DNA from: Actinoplanes solisilvae
GTDB lineage: Bacteria; Actinomycetota; Actinomycetes; Mycobacteriales; Micromonosporaceae
NCBI RefSeq assembly: GCF_003999975.1
Contig: NZ_RJAC01000006.1
Location: 248,001-312,000 of the forward strand
DNA length: 64,000 bases
Reading direction: 5' to 3'
Shown here: positions 25,492 through 34,105 of the stretch, piece by piece
How positions within the stretch are numbered: the first letter of the stretch is position 1
How the letters are laid out: each line of letters starts with the position of its first letter
Notes under the pieces: generated by a model
The model's input: only the letters and a program-made list of their open reading frames with translations
What the model was told of the DNA's origin: nothing
Databases searched by the model: none
Position numbers and translations under genes: made by a program

Positions 25492-27266
25492 GTGCAGACG
25501 ACCGTGGCCTCCGCCCTGGCCGGCCCGGCTGTTACGGGGTCGCGCGCCTCGATGCTCGCGATCTGCGACCCGGAGCTGGAGGGATCCCTGATGACGAACG
25601 TCCGGGACACGAACTGGCTCTCGGGCCCGGACGCGGGGAATTCGAGGTGCACGTTGCGGCGCGGCGAACCATCCACGATCCACCGCACCGTGACCTTCGC
25701 CGGTCTCGAACTCACCGTGACCGTGGCCCGGAAGTTGACCGCGACCCCTTGGGAGCAGTCGCCCTCGAAGCTGGTCGGCGCGACGCCTGGGGTCGAGTCG
25801 CAGCGGTAGGCCGGAGCGCAGACGCCGACGGCCGCGGCCAGCCCGACCTCGAGCGTGGGCGGCCGGTCGGTGGGATCGGTCGACGGCCCGTCGGTGGTAT
25901 CCGTCGACGGGCCATCCGTCGGATCGGCCGACGGCCCGTCGGTCGGGTCTGTGGACGGCCCGTCGGTGGGATCCGTAGGGGGTGTGCTGGTGGGGTCCGT
26001 CGGCGGCGGCACGCTGGTCGGCGGGACAGGTGGCACCGGGATCGTCGGGGTGGGCGTCGCGGATGCCGGCACCGGCGGGGCGCTCGACGGGCTGCCGGGT
26101 TGCCGGGCCGGCGTCGTGAGCCCGCTGCTGGACGTCGCCGCCGGGCTTCCCGGCGGAGGTGCGCCGAGCCGGGCCGAACCGGTCGACGGGCCGGGCCGGG
26201 GCGGTGCCAGCGCCTCGGGGCTGAGGAGGCCGGACGACGGCGGGTCGCCCATCAGTGCCCAGATCACCGCCCCGATGCCCACGATCGTGGCGCCCAGCGC
26301 GGCCGGGCCACGCGGCCCCGGCGCGGGCGGCGCCCACGACAGTGGACCGTCGGCACCGTGCTGGGCCGCGGTGAGGCGGACCCGCTCGATCAGACCGGCC
26401 GGAGCCACCACCAGCACCGTGGCGAGCCAGCGTCGCATCAGAGCGTCCCGTTTGGCCTCGGCCAGCGCGACGGCGCAGGGCGCGCACCGGGGCTTTTCGC
26501 CGCCCGCGTGGTCGAGGATGCGGCGGTAGACCCGATCGGTGAATCCGTACGGGTCTCGCGGATCCCATTCGCGCCCGTCGATGGTGAGATCCGCCCGCAG
26601 GCGCAGGCAGATGTCGTCCTCCGGCGAGCGGTCCGGGTGGGGCCAGCGGGTCTCCGCCACGTGCCGGGCGGCCAGTCGCCCGGCCACTTTGCGCCGGGCC
26701 CGGTGCAACCGGTCGGCGACTCGCGCTTTCGTCCAGTTCCGCATGCCGGAGAGCTGGTCGTGGGAGACCCCGGATTCGACCAGCAGCAGGAGTTGCAGGT
26801 CGTCGGGGATGGTGCGGGTCGTGTCGCGGATCCAACGGATCAGCTCGGCCGGCTGGGTGTAGTGCAGGTCGCGTGGGCCCAGCCCGGTCTCGTAGTCGCC
26901 CGGACTCTCCACCGGCAGGGGGCGGCGCCGGCTGTCGCTCCGGTGCCTGATCAGCCGCCTTTCGGCCGAGGTGTAGAGGTAGCGGTAGAACGAATCGGCG
27001 CCGTGGGTCAGGTTCAGACCGGTGGCCGAGCAGGCTTTCAGCAACCCCAGCACGACGTCGTGGCTGAGGTCCTCGGCGTCCACCGGCCGCACCCCTCGGG
27101 CTACGAACCAGCGGAACAGAAGGGCGGCGGCCTCCTTGCACAGCGCGATCCGCGCGTCGGGATCGGACGACCACTCCCGCAGCCGGCCGACCAGCTCCTC
27201 GACGTCTTCCTTGGCGAGTTGCGGCTCGGGCCAGCCCGCGCGGATCTCCGCGACACCCTGGGTCAT
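25488..27266 (-). CDS. Membrane-tethered sigma-70-like (ECF) factor with exported C-terminal domain
   Basis: 592 aa; ATG 27266 follows GGAGGG by seven bases. Residues about 40-110 read as sigma region 2 (AEDLSHDVVLGLLKA) and 150-205 as region 4 ending RVADRLHRARRKVAGRLAA. Then HAGGEKPRCAPC offers His/Cys ligands like a zinc anti-sigma motif, and AALGATIVGIGAVIWALMG is a single membrane helix. Outside lies a Pro/Thr/Ser linker with DPTDGPST repeats and a beta-rich domain of about 100 residues containing paired Cys. This looks like a sigma factor fused to its own anti-sigma anchor, as known for a few actinobacterial ECF groups. Promoter targets and signal are unknown. Confidence 0.75.
   Translation of the reverse strand: MTQGVAEIRAGWPEPQLAKEDVEELVGRLREWSSDPDARIALCKEAAALLFRWFVARGVRPVDAEDLSHDVVLGLLKACSATGLNLTHGADSFYRYLYTSAERRLIRHRSDSRRRPLPVESPGDYETGLGPRDLHYTQPAELIRWIRDTTRTIPDDLQLLLLVESGVSHDQLSGMRNWTKARVADRLHRARRKVAGRLAARHVAETRWPHPDRSPEDDICLRLRADLTIDGREWDPRDPYGFTDRVYRRILDHAGGEKPRCAPCAVALAEAKRDALMRRWLATVLVVAPAGLIERVRLTAAQHGADGPLSWAPPAPGPRGPAALGATIVGIGAVIWALMGDPPSSGLLSPEALAPPRPGPSTGSARLGAPPPGSPAATSSSGLTTPARQPGSPSSAPPVPASATPTPTIPVPPVPPTSVPPPTDPTSTPPTDPTDGPSTDPTDGPSADPTDGPSTDTTDGPSTDPTDRPPTLEVGLAAAVGVCAPAYRCDSTPGVAPTSFEGDCSQGVAVNFRATVTVSSRPAKVTVRWIVDGSPRRNVHLEFPASGPESQFVSRTFVIRDPSSSGSQIASIEARDPVTAGPARAEATVVCT
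25866..25977 (-). repeat. 24-bp tandem repeat coding DPTDGPST linker
   Basis: Four full 24-bp units and a partial fifth, in frame, in the extracellular stalk of the sigma-like protein. Units differ at a few bases while keeping TDPTDGPS-type peptides. Copy number may vary between strains and change stalk length. Confidence 0.85.
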
Positions 27267-27354
27267 CGCCCGGCCCTCCGACGCATATGGCCATGCTGCG
27301 GCCGCCCGCCGCCCGACCGGTCCGAGACACACGCGAGGGTCACCCGGCCGCCGC

Positions 27355-27567
27355 TCACAGCACCCACCCGCCGAGCCGGCGCACGGCCGCCGAAGCCAGG
27401 TCGAGCAGGCCGGACGGGTCGTCGGCGAGGTGCGTGAGGATCCGCAGCAGTGCGGGAACGGCCGGCCAGAGGTACTGACCGCGTCCCCGGCTCGGCCGGC
27501 GGGAGCCCCGGCGGTGGTGGCGGGCTCCCGCGGATCGGTTCCGCACTCTGCGGTGGTGTCGTGGCAC
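27355..27567 (-). CDS. Small hypothetical protein upstream of sigma-like gene
   Basis: 70 aa from GTG 27567. A very good ribosome site (AGAAGGAGG) ends five bases before the GTG, the main reason to believe it. The first half is Arg/His-rich, the second amphipathic to hydrophobic (YLWPAVPALLRILTHLADD). It ends 88 bp before the sigma-like gene on the same strand. I do not recognise it; an accessory protein of the sigma system or a leader peptide are possibilities. It could still be chance in high-GC DNA. Confidence 0.45.
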   Translation of the reverse strand: MPRHHRRVRNRSAGARHHRRGSRRPSRGRGQYLWPAVPALLRILTHLADDPSGLLDLASAAVRRLGGWVL

Positions 27568-27628
27568 GGTGGCCTCCTTCTCTGTTACTCACCACAGAGA
27601 GAGGTCCGTCCGAGATATCGCGGTGCGC

Positions 27629-29203
27629 TTACCGATTCACCTGTTCGGGTGACACCGTCAGGATCACCGTGGAGCCCTCGCCGACCGTGGTCTCGGTCGG
27701 CACCAGGCGGGTGGCGTAGCCGGGCGGCTCGCCCGTGCCGTAGTTGCGCAGGTAGCGCGGGTGCGCCCCGCCGCTGACCTGCAGCCGCACGCGGTGGCCG
27801 GGCCGGAAGACGTGGGCCGTGTGGCCCAGGTCGACCTCCGTGCGGCCGTCGCCGGTCATGCGGGTCAGGCCGTCGCAGATGTTGATCGAGCGGCCGGCCG
27901 GGTCGACGTCGCACAGCCGGACGAACAGGTCGCCGCTCGCCGCCGTGGTCGAGGCCGCCAGCGAGGCGCGCACCGGGCCCAGCACCGTGAGCGGTTCCGC
28001 GAGCGGTTCGCCCGTGAACAGCAGCACGTCGGCCCGGCTCTCCAGGCGAGCGTTGTCGACCTGGCCCTGGGTCGGGGACTGCAGCGGTCCGCCGATCGAC
28101 GGGGTCGGGTCGGCCGGGTCGTAGCGGAACGTCCACGTGCGGTCGGGCCGCAGTTCGGGCCCCAGGGCGAGCGTGCGCGACTCGGCGTCCGGCGGCGGCC
28201 ACTCCGGCAGATCGCGCCACTCGTCGACGCCGCCCACGTGTACCCGTACCTGATAGGCCGGAGGCTCGCGCCGCAGCCGGCGCATCGTCTGGGCGAACAC
28301 CTCGGTCCAGCCGCGTTCGAGCGAGTTCGTGTGGGTCCACGGGCCGATCAGCAGGTCGACGTCGCGCCCGGCGGCCCGCATGCGGCGGTACTGCTCGATC
28401 ACCTGGGCCGGTTCGAGGTCCCACCACCCCGTACACAGGCTGGTCGGCACCTCCATGGCCCCGGCGACCGTGGTCAGGTCGGTGTCGTGCCAGAACTCGG
28501 GCTCGGGGTGGGCGAGCCACTCCTCGAACGCCGGCCGCCGGCCCCCGATCGCGGACGGATAGGCGTCGAGGAGTGGCAGCCCCAGGGTGGCTTTGGCCAG
28601 GCGGAACCTCATGCGCAGCGCGCCGCGCAGCATGGCGCCCGAGGTGACGTTGCCCTGCACCAGGCCGAGCGTGCCGACCAGGGAGCGCTCGAGCCGGAAC
28701 GCGCCGCCGCCCCAGAAGAACTCGTGCGGGTCGGTGAGGCCGACCTGCATGACGGCGCCGCGCCACTCGGGCGGCGGGTCGACGGCCAGGGCGGCCTGGG
28801 CGTACGACATGTAGCTGGCGCCGAGGGTGAACAGGTCGCCGGAGAACCAGTTCTGCTTACGGATCCACTCGACGGTGGCCCGCCCATCGGCCGTCTCGTT
28901 GCGCCAGGAGTGGAACTCGCCGCCCGACCCGCCGGTGCCGCGGCTGCTCTGCAACAGCACGTGGAAGCCCTGCTCGGCGATGCGCACGCCGTAGAGCAGG
29001 TTCCAGGGGAAACCACTGCGGAGGTACGGCGCCCGCACGAGCACGGTCGGGCAGGGCTCGCTGGTGACGGGGGCGTAGTGGTCGGTGAGCAGAGGGCTGC
29101 CGTCGGCGGCGGGAACCCGTACGGCGGTCTCTCGCTGAACCTCGTAACGGCCCGGAGAGCCCCGGCGGGTCATCAGCCGGAGGGCCAGTGGCAGTCTTCT
29201 CAT
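27629..29203 (-). CDS. CocE/NonD-family S15-type hydrolase
   Basis: 524 aa from ATG 29203 (GGGTGGG five bases upstream). The alpha/beta-hydrolase part has YLRSGFPW and SRGTGGSGGEF near the oxyanion hole, nucleophile Ser in LGASYMSYAQ, Asp in GWWDLEPA and His in GPWTHTN. The last 200 residues form the jelly-roll domain of X-Pro dipeptidyl peptidase/cocaine esterase relatives. No signal peptide is evident. It is divergent from a TetR gene likely to control it. Natural substrate unknown. Confidence 0.9.
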   Translation of the reverse strand: MRRLPLALRLMTRRGSPGRYEVQRETAVRVPAADGSPLLTDHYAPVTSEPCPTVLVRAPYLRSGFPWNLLYGVRIAEQGFHVLLQSSRGTGGSGGEFHSWRNETADGRATVEWIRKQNWFSGDLFTLGASYMSYAQAALAVDPPPEWRGAVMQVGLTDPHEFFWGGGAFRLERSLVGTLGLVQGNVTSGAMLRGALRMRFRLAKATLGLPLLDAYPSAIGGRRPAFEEWLAHPEPEFWHDTDLTTVAGAMEVPTSLCTGWWDLEPAQVIEQYRRMRAAGRDVDLLIGPWTHTNSLERGWTEVFAQTMRRLRREPPAYQVRVHVGGVDEWRDLPEWPPPDAESRTLALGPELRPDRTWTFRYDPADPTPSIGGPLQSPTQGQVDNARLESRADVLLFTGEPLAEPLTVLGPVRASLAASTTAASGDLFVRLCDVDPAGRSINICDGLTRMTGDGRTEVDLGHTAHVFRPGHRVRLQVSGGAHPRYLRNYGTGEPPGYATRLVPTETTVGEGSTVILTVSPEQVNR

Positions 29204-29216
29204 CGGTCCCACCCCC

Positions 29217-29240
29217 TATTTTCGTACGTTGTACTGAAAA
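29217..29240. promoter_or_regulatory. Candidate TetR operator between hydrolase and TetR genes
   Basis: An AT-rich interrupted dyad: TTTTC-GTAC, then GTT, then GTAC-T-GAAAA, in the 55-bp divergent gap. It would cover promoter elements of both genes. One base of asymmetry between the arms leaves some doubt. Confidence 0.5.
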
Positions 29241-29258
29241 CAGTAGCAGGAGGTTTCG

Positions 29259-29891
29259 ATGGCCCGCGGACGCCCGCCCGTGTACAGCCGTGACCAGGTC
29301 GTGGACGCCGCGATCGGGATCGCCGACACGGAAGGACTGGCGGCGGTGACGATGCGCCGGATCGCCCAGGACATGGGGGCGGGCGCGATGTCGCTCTATA
29401 CGTACGTGCCCGACAAGGACCGCCTGATCGATCTGATGGTCGACCGGGTCGGGGGCACGATCACCCCGCCCGAGTTGACCGGCGATTGGCGTACGGACAT
29501 GGTCGCGCTCGCCCGCGGTCAGCGTGACCTGATGATCGCGCACCCGTGGATGCCCGCGGCCCTGCCCAACCGGCGCCTCACCGGGCGCAACATGCTGGCC
29601 TACCTCGAACGGGGCCTGGCCGCCCTCGAGCCGACCGGTCTCGACGGCCCGACCAAGCTCGAGGTCGTCGCGCTGGTGACCGCCTTCGTGGCGACCTTCG
29701 TGACCGGCGAGCTGGCCGGCACGACGCCCACCTCGGAGCAGGTCGCGCTGATCGGCGAGGCGGTCGCCAGCGGCGATTTTCCGCAGCTCGCGGCGGCCCT
29801 GGCCGAGGGTGGCCAGGGCCGGGAACCGTCCTTCGACCGACTCGCCGACTGGACGATCACGGGCCTGATCGAGCAGGCCCGCGCTGACTAG
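29259..29891 (+). CDS. TetR-family regulator (TetR_C-type sensor domain)
   Basis: 210 aa; AGGAGG lies directly upstream of the ATG. Helix-turn-helix AVTMRRIAQDMGAGAMSLYTYV near residues 28-50, then a helical domain of the tetracycline-repressor C-terminal type. Divergent from the CocE-type hydrolase, which it probably represses. The stop codon TAG lies in a CTAG shared with the convergent VOC gene. Confidence 0.92.
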   Translation: MARGRPPVYSRDQVVDAAIGIADTEGLAAVTMRRIAQDMGAGAMSLYTYVPDKDRLIDLMVDRVGGTITPPELTGDWRTDMVALARGQRDLMIAHPWMPAALPNRRLTGRNMLAYLERGLAALEPTGLDGPTKLEVVALVTAFVATFVTGELAGTTPTSEQVALIGEAVASGDFPQLAAALAEGGQGREPSFDRLADWTITGLIEQARAD

Positions 29892-30253
29892 CTCTTGACG
29901 CAGATGTCGAACGGGTGGCCCTCGGGGTCGAGCAGCACCCGCCAGCGGGCAGGCTCGGGCTGCTCGTCGGGCTTGGTCGCGCCCAGGGCGAGAGCCTGCT
30001 GCTCGGCCTTGTCGAGCTCGTCGACGTAGAGGTCGAGGTGGTAGCGCTTGGGGGCGCTCTCCTCGGGCCAGCCGGGCGCCGAATAGCCGGGCACCTTGCC
30101 GAAGCCGATGCTGGTCGTGCCGTCGCCGATCATCGCGTACTCGTCCGCGCTGTGCAGGACCTCCCAGCCCAGCACCTCGCTGTAGAACCGCGCCTGCCCG
30201 GCCGGGTCGGACGCGTCCAGGTTGAGCATTGCCAGTGTTGCGAATCCACTCAT
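29888..30253 (-). CDS. VOC-family glyoxalase/bleomycin-resistance-like protein
   Basis: 121 aa from ATG 30253. Two beta-alpha-beta-beta-beta halves are recognisable: DASDPAGQARFYSEVLGWEV and the C-terminal LLDPEGHPFDIC, typical of the vicinal-oxygen-chelate fold. Members bind a metal or small molecule; this one may be an enzyme or a binding protein. It converges on the TetR gene and overlaps it by 3 bp. Confidence 0.88.
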   Translation of the reverse strand: MSGFATLAMLNLDASDPAGQARFYSEVLGWEVLHSADEYAMIGDGTTSIGFGKVPGYSAPGWPEESAPKRYHLDLYVDELDKAEQQALALGATKPDEQPEPARWRVLLDPEGHPFDICVKS

Positions 30254-30293
30254 GGACCCGATCCTTCTCCTAGAAGCTGACATCTTCTGTCAG

Positions 30294-32450
30294 TTACTTC
30301 AGGTGGACCAGAGCATCCAGCGCGATGCCCTTCCCGCCTTCGGCCACCACCCGTACGGTGTGGGCCCCGCCCTGGGGTACCCACTTCGTCCACACGATCC
30401 GCCGCGGCTGGGCCGTCGCCGCGCGCAGGTCGACCATGCCCTGCGGACGGCCGTCGAAGAACACCCCGACCCGGCCCGCCTTCGGTCCCTTGCTGAGCAC
30501 CAGCCCGACCGACCGGCCGGTGAACCGCCACGACGCGCTCGCCCCGCGCACGCTGCTGACCAGCGCGGTCCCGCCGAGATAGCCCGGGTTGCGCAGCACG
30601 CGCCACGAGCCCCGGCGCTGCGCCGCAAGATCCGAGAGAACCCAGGGCGTACGGGTCACCGAGGCATCGGCGGCGTTGCCTGAGCGGTCGATCGCGCGCA
30701 CCGTGAACACCGCCGGACGGTTCGCGGGCGCGGCCAGGTTGCGGGTGCGAACGCCGACACCGAGGTTGACGGCGGACGGGCGTACCAGGCCGACCGAGCC
30801 GAGCGCGACGCCGTCGGTGACGTTCCAGTCGAGGTGCATCGGAACTTCCGAGGCGCGTACGGTGCCGGGGCGCAGCGCCAGCTCGGGGCGCTGGGTGAAG
30901 ACCGGCAGGGTGGCGTCGGCGACGACCCGGGTGCTCACGGTCGTCGAGCGGCCCGAGAGATGCAGCGCCCGCACGGTCACGCTGTGGATGCCCGGCGCCA
31001 GGCTCACCGCCGCGCTGCGCCGCCCGGCGGGAGTGGCCGTCCGCAGCACGCCGTCGACCCAGATCTCGTACCGGCTGATCAGGGCGCTCGGGGTGGTGAC
31101 CGACCAGATCGGCTGGACTGCGTTCTTCGTGAAGTAGAGCGAGCCGAGGCGACCCGCGCCGCGCACGCTGAGGATCCGCAGCCCGGCCGGGGCGGCGCCG
31201 GCGATCGCGCGGATCGACGGGAGCTGGGCGTAGAGCGCGTTGCCCGGGCACGCGGTGCGTCCGGCGTCGCGGTGACCCGAGATGCGGAAGAACGGCACCT
31301 TCTGGCCGAGCGGGAACCGGTCGCTCCCACCCGAGGTGAGCACGACGCGGCCGTTCGGCGGGTTCCCGTACGCCCCCAGCTTGTAAGCGGCCATCGCGGC
31401 GATCACGGTCCTGACCCGCGGCGTGACACCGTACGCCCCGTGGTCGCCGATCACGGCGATCGAGCTGGCGTCGGTGTTGAACCCGAGCGTGTGCGCGCCC
31501 AGCACGGTGCGGCCGATCCCGCCGACACGGCCCTCGAACACGGTCCCGCACTTGTCGACCAGGAAGTTGTAGCCGATGTCGTCCCAGCCGCGGCTGCGCA
31601 CCTGATAGGCCTGGATGCCCCGCACGATGCTCGCCGACTGCGAACAGGTGTAGCCGTTGCCGGTGGCGGTGTGGTGCACGAAGAAGACCTGGGTGGGTCC
31701 GGTGTATTCGGGTGCCGCGCGAACGATCGCCTCATTCGCTCGCCAGCCGGTCCGGGTGACGGTGCGGGGAATCGGCCGGGCCGGTAACGGCACGACGGCT
31801 CGCGCTTTCTCCGCCCGGCGCGGCGATTCCGTCGCGGTGGTGGCGGGCGCTTTCGCCGCGCCGGCCCGGCGCGGGGCCGGGTGCTGCGCGTCGGGGTTGA
31901 TCAGGTCGACACGCATGCCGGCCGGAAGGGTTCCGGACGTGCGGGTCTCGACCCCGTCGGACGGGCCCACCCACAACGGATCGGACGAGCCACGGATGTC
32001 GGCCGGGGCGCGGCCGTCGGTCTCCAGCTCTCGCCAGGCTGACCACTGCCCGGTGGCGATCGTGCGGGTGCGCACCCGCACGACGCCAGTCACCCGGGCG
32101 CCGGGCTCGGCCCAGGTCACACCGAGCAGGCTGAACGGTCGTGTCGCCCGACTCGAACCGCCGAGCCGGACGGTCTGGAGCGCGGGAGCGGCGGGCCGTT
32201 GCCCTGCGGCGCGGAGCTGGTGGGCGGCTGGCCCGGCGGCGCGGAGCTGGTGGGCGGCTGGCCCGGCGGCGCGGAGCTGGTGGGCGGCTGGCCCGGCGAC
32301 GCGGAGCTGGTGAGCGGCCGGCCCCGCGGCTTGGAATGCCGGACCGGCCGGTTCCCGCTGGGCGGCACTCGCCGCCGGTCCGCTTCCCGCGCCGGCCACC
32401 ATCGTCAGCAGGGCGGCGGCGACGCAGGCTTTCGTCCGATTCCGGTGCAC
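30294..32450 (-). CDS. Secreted PGRP-domain N-acetylmuramoyl-L-alanine amidase
   Basis: 718 aa from GTG 32450 (G-rich ribosome site just upstream; an ATG at 32477 is also in frame). A signal peptide is followed by four to five AGPAAHQLR repeats, a region of about 150 residues, then the PGRP/amidase_2 domain with zinc ligands in FFVHHTATG and SGHRDAGRTACPG plus GWDDIGYNF. The C-terminal half holds Ig-like and beta-rich repeats, probably for wall binding. It should cut the bond between muramic acid and the stem peptide of peptidoglycan, its own or a competitor's. Confidence 0.88.
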   Translation of the reverse strand: MHRNRTKACVAAALLTMVAGAGSGPAASAAQREPAGPAFQAAGPAAHQLRVAGPAAHQLRAAGPAAHQLRAAGPAAHQLRAAGQRPAAPALQTVRLGGSSRATRPFSLLGVTWAEPGARVTGVVRVRTRTIATGQWSAWRELETDGRAPADIRGSSDPLWVGPSDGVETRTSGTLPAGMRVDLINPDAQHPAPRRAGAAKAPATTATESPRRAEKARAVVPLPARPIPRTVTRTGWRANEAIVRAAPEYTGPTQVFFVHHTATGNGYTCSQSASIVRGIQAYQVRSRGWDDIGYNFLVDKCGTVFEGRVGGIGRTVLGAHTLGFNTDASSIAVIGDHGAYGVTPRVRTVIAAMAAYKLGAYGNPPNGRVVLTSGGSDRFPLGQKVPFFRISGHRDAGRTACPGNALYAQLPSIRAIAGAAPAGLRILSVRGAGRLGSLYFTKNAVQPIWSVTTPSALISRYEIWVDGVLRTATPAGRRSAAVSLAPGIHSVTVRALHLSGRSTTVSTRVVADATLPVFTQRPELALRPGTVRASEVPMHLDWNVTDGVALGSVGLVRPSAVNLGVGVRTRNLAAPANRPAVFTVRAIDRSGNAADASVTRTPWVLSDLAAQRRGSWRVLRNPGYLGGTALVSSVRGASASWRFTGRSVGLVLSKGPKAGRVGVFFDGRPQGMVDLRAATAQPRRIVWTKWVPQGGAHTVRVVAEGGKGIALDALVHLK
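32211..32330 (-). repeat. 30-bp tandem repeat coding AGPAAHQLRA
   Basis: Four consecutive 30-bp units, nearly identical in DNA, in frame just after the signal peptide of the PGRP protein. The near-identity implies recent expansion; the last unit is the most diverged. Confidence 0.9.
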
Positions 32451-32516
32451 GTGTCCCCCCGTGGGTTGATCGGCCACGTGCCACCTTGCCGCCCAAGCAC
32501 CCCACCGTCTGGGAAA

Positions 32517-33026
32517 TCAGGGCACTTCCGTCGAAAAACGTCGAGAACTGTCCGAAGATCTTGCGTGTCCCGCTTGGTGCGCTAACGGCTCGCGTCTGTC
32601 AGCGAGTGACGGATAGTTCTGCAGGGTCACGGCTTCGGCCTTGGCGAAATGGCGGGCCATCATCTGCTTGGCCGGCCAGCGGGTCATCGAGCGCATCCCG
32701 AGCGCTCGCAGGCGAATCATCAAACGGCTGTCGGGGGCGAACGCGTTCATCCCGCCCGGCGGGAGCTGCGTGCCCTCGGCCACGTAAGAGGCCATGACCG
32801 ACTGGTAGCCGGCGAACGCTTCGGCGGGGGAGGGGGCTTCGGCCAGTTCACCGGCCAGCACGTACGCCCCGACCAGGCTCAAGCTTGTGCCCAGGCCGGC
32901 CAGCGGGGAGCCGCAGTAGCCCGCGTCGCCGAGCAGCACCACGCGGCCGTTCGACCACCTGAGCAGTGGCTCGAGTCGCAGGCCGGCACGATGGAGGGCC
33001 TGATCGACGCAGGGCCCCTGGTCCAT
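32517..33026 (-). pseudogene. FAD-dependent monooxygenase, C-terminal remnant
   Basis: Family features start abruptly at RWSNGRVVLLGDAG, the FAD-phosphate-contacting GD motif that normally lies near residue 280-300 of PHBH-like hydroxylases, and continue with GTSLSLVGAYVLAGEL. The N-terminal dinucleotide fold and substrate region are absent. The residues before RWSNGR have no family look. Since the remainder keeps a good frame, the truncation is recent or the fragment is still expressed. It abuts the TetR remnant on the other strand. Confidence 0.7.
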
Positions 33027-33143
33027 TTCCGGGAGCTGACGGAGCGGGGCTTCGACTTCGACCTGGATCAGCTGTTCGAGTTCGGCCTGGCCCGCGTGCT
33101 CGACGGGCTGAGTCTGTTCGTGGAGGTCAGGGATAGAGCGTGA
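33000..33143 (+). pseudogene. TetR-family regulator, C-terminal remnant
   Basis: Only the end of the sensor domain is present, from about GFDFDLDQLFEFGLARVLDGL to the stop at 33141-33143; this FEFGLxRVLDG stretch is typical of TetR C-termini. No helix-turn-helix lies upstream, where the monooxygenase remnant of the opposite strand begins instead. Start coordinate approximate. Confidence 0.6.
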
Positions 33144-34023
33144 GCACGACTTTGCCCTCGCTGTGGCGCGACTCCACCGCGCGATGGGCGGCGACCACGT
33201 CCTCGATCGAGAAGGCCTGCACCGGCAGCACGATCAAGCCCCGGGCGGCCAGGTCGACCACGTGGGCCAGGCGCTTCGGGTCGCGGCCCGCGCGCACCAC
33301 CCGCGTGCCGAGTTCCGCGGCGGCCTTGTCGTCGACGATCGTGCCGACGCGGTCGGGGTCGATGCCCAGTTCGACCGACTGCGCGATCGCCTCGCCGCCG
33401 GCCGCGTCCAGCGCGACGGTCGGGGTCAGCCCGAGGGCCCGTACGTCTCGAACCAGGTCTTTGCCGTAGGCGACCGGAATCGCGCCCTGGCGGCTGACGC
33501 GATCGTGGTTGACCGGGCTGGCCGTGCCGATGACCGTCGCGCCGGCCATGCGGGCGAGCTGCGTGGCGACAGTGCCGACGCTGCCGGCCGCCGCGTGCAC
33601 CAGCAGCACGTCGCCCTCGCCGACGCCCAGCTCGAGCAGTGCCCCGCTGGCCGTCTGCGCCGCGGCGACCAGCGCGGCCGCCTGCGCGAAGCCGAGGCTG
33701 TCGGGCTTGCGCACCACGTTCTCGGCGGCGACGCACACCAGTTCCGCCGCGCCGTTGAGCATGGTCGAGCCGAGCACGGGCTCACCGACCTCGAACCCGC
33801 CTCCGGGAGTGTCGATCACCCCGGCGTACTCCTGGCCGATCTGGGACGGGAACTCGATCTTGGCCCACGGCATGTTCCCCTGCCGGACGCCGACGTCGAA
33901 GGGCTGCACGCCCGCCGCCAGCACCCGTACCCGCACCTCGCCCGGCCCGGGCTCGGGATCACGCCACGGAACGACGTGCAGCACCTCGGGCGGGCCGAAC
34001 TCATCGAACAACACTGCTCTCAT
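33127..34023 (-). CDS. NADP-dependent quinone-oxidoreductase-type MDR reductase
   Basis: 298 aa from ATG 34023. Zinc-free medium-chain reductase: GroES-like N-terminal part (GEVRVRVLAAGVQPFDV), then the Rossmann motif HAAAGSVGTVATQLA near residue 145. No structural-zinc cysteine cluster. Such enzymes reduce quinones or enones with NADPH. Its 3' end overlaps the end of the TetR remnant by 17 bp. Confidence 0.9.
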   Translation of the reverse strand: MRAVLFDEFGPPEVLHVVPWRDPEPGPGEVRVRVLAAGVQPFDVGVRQGNMPWAKIEFPSQIGQEYAGVIDTPGGGFEVGEPVLGSTMLNGAAELVCVAAENVVRKPDSLGFAQAAALVAAAQTASGALLELGVGEGDVLLVHAAAGSVGTVATQLARMAGATVIGTASPVNHDRVSRQGAIPVAYGKDLVRDVRALGLTPTVALDAAGGEAIAQSVELGIDPDRVGTIVDDKAAAELGTRVVRAGRDPKRLAHVVDLAARGLIVLPVQAFSIEDVVAAHRAVESRHSEGKVVLTLYP

Positions 34024-34105
34024 GGGCGAATTCTGCAAGCTGAACCACGGTTGAGGTCAAGGGTTCTGCACGCGCGCTGCACGCGGCCGGGCGCACGGTA
34101 GGACC

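Noticed and set aside
25866..25977. CRISPR-like or regulatory direct repeats
   Set aside because: The 24-bp units are in frame and code a stalk of the sigma-like protein; there are no spacers.
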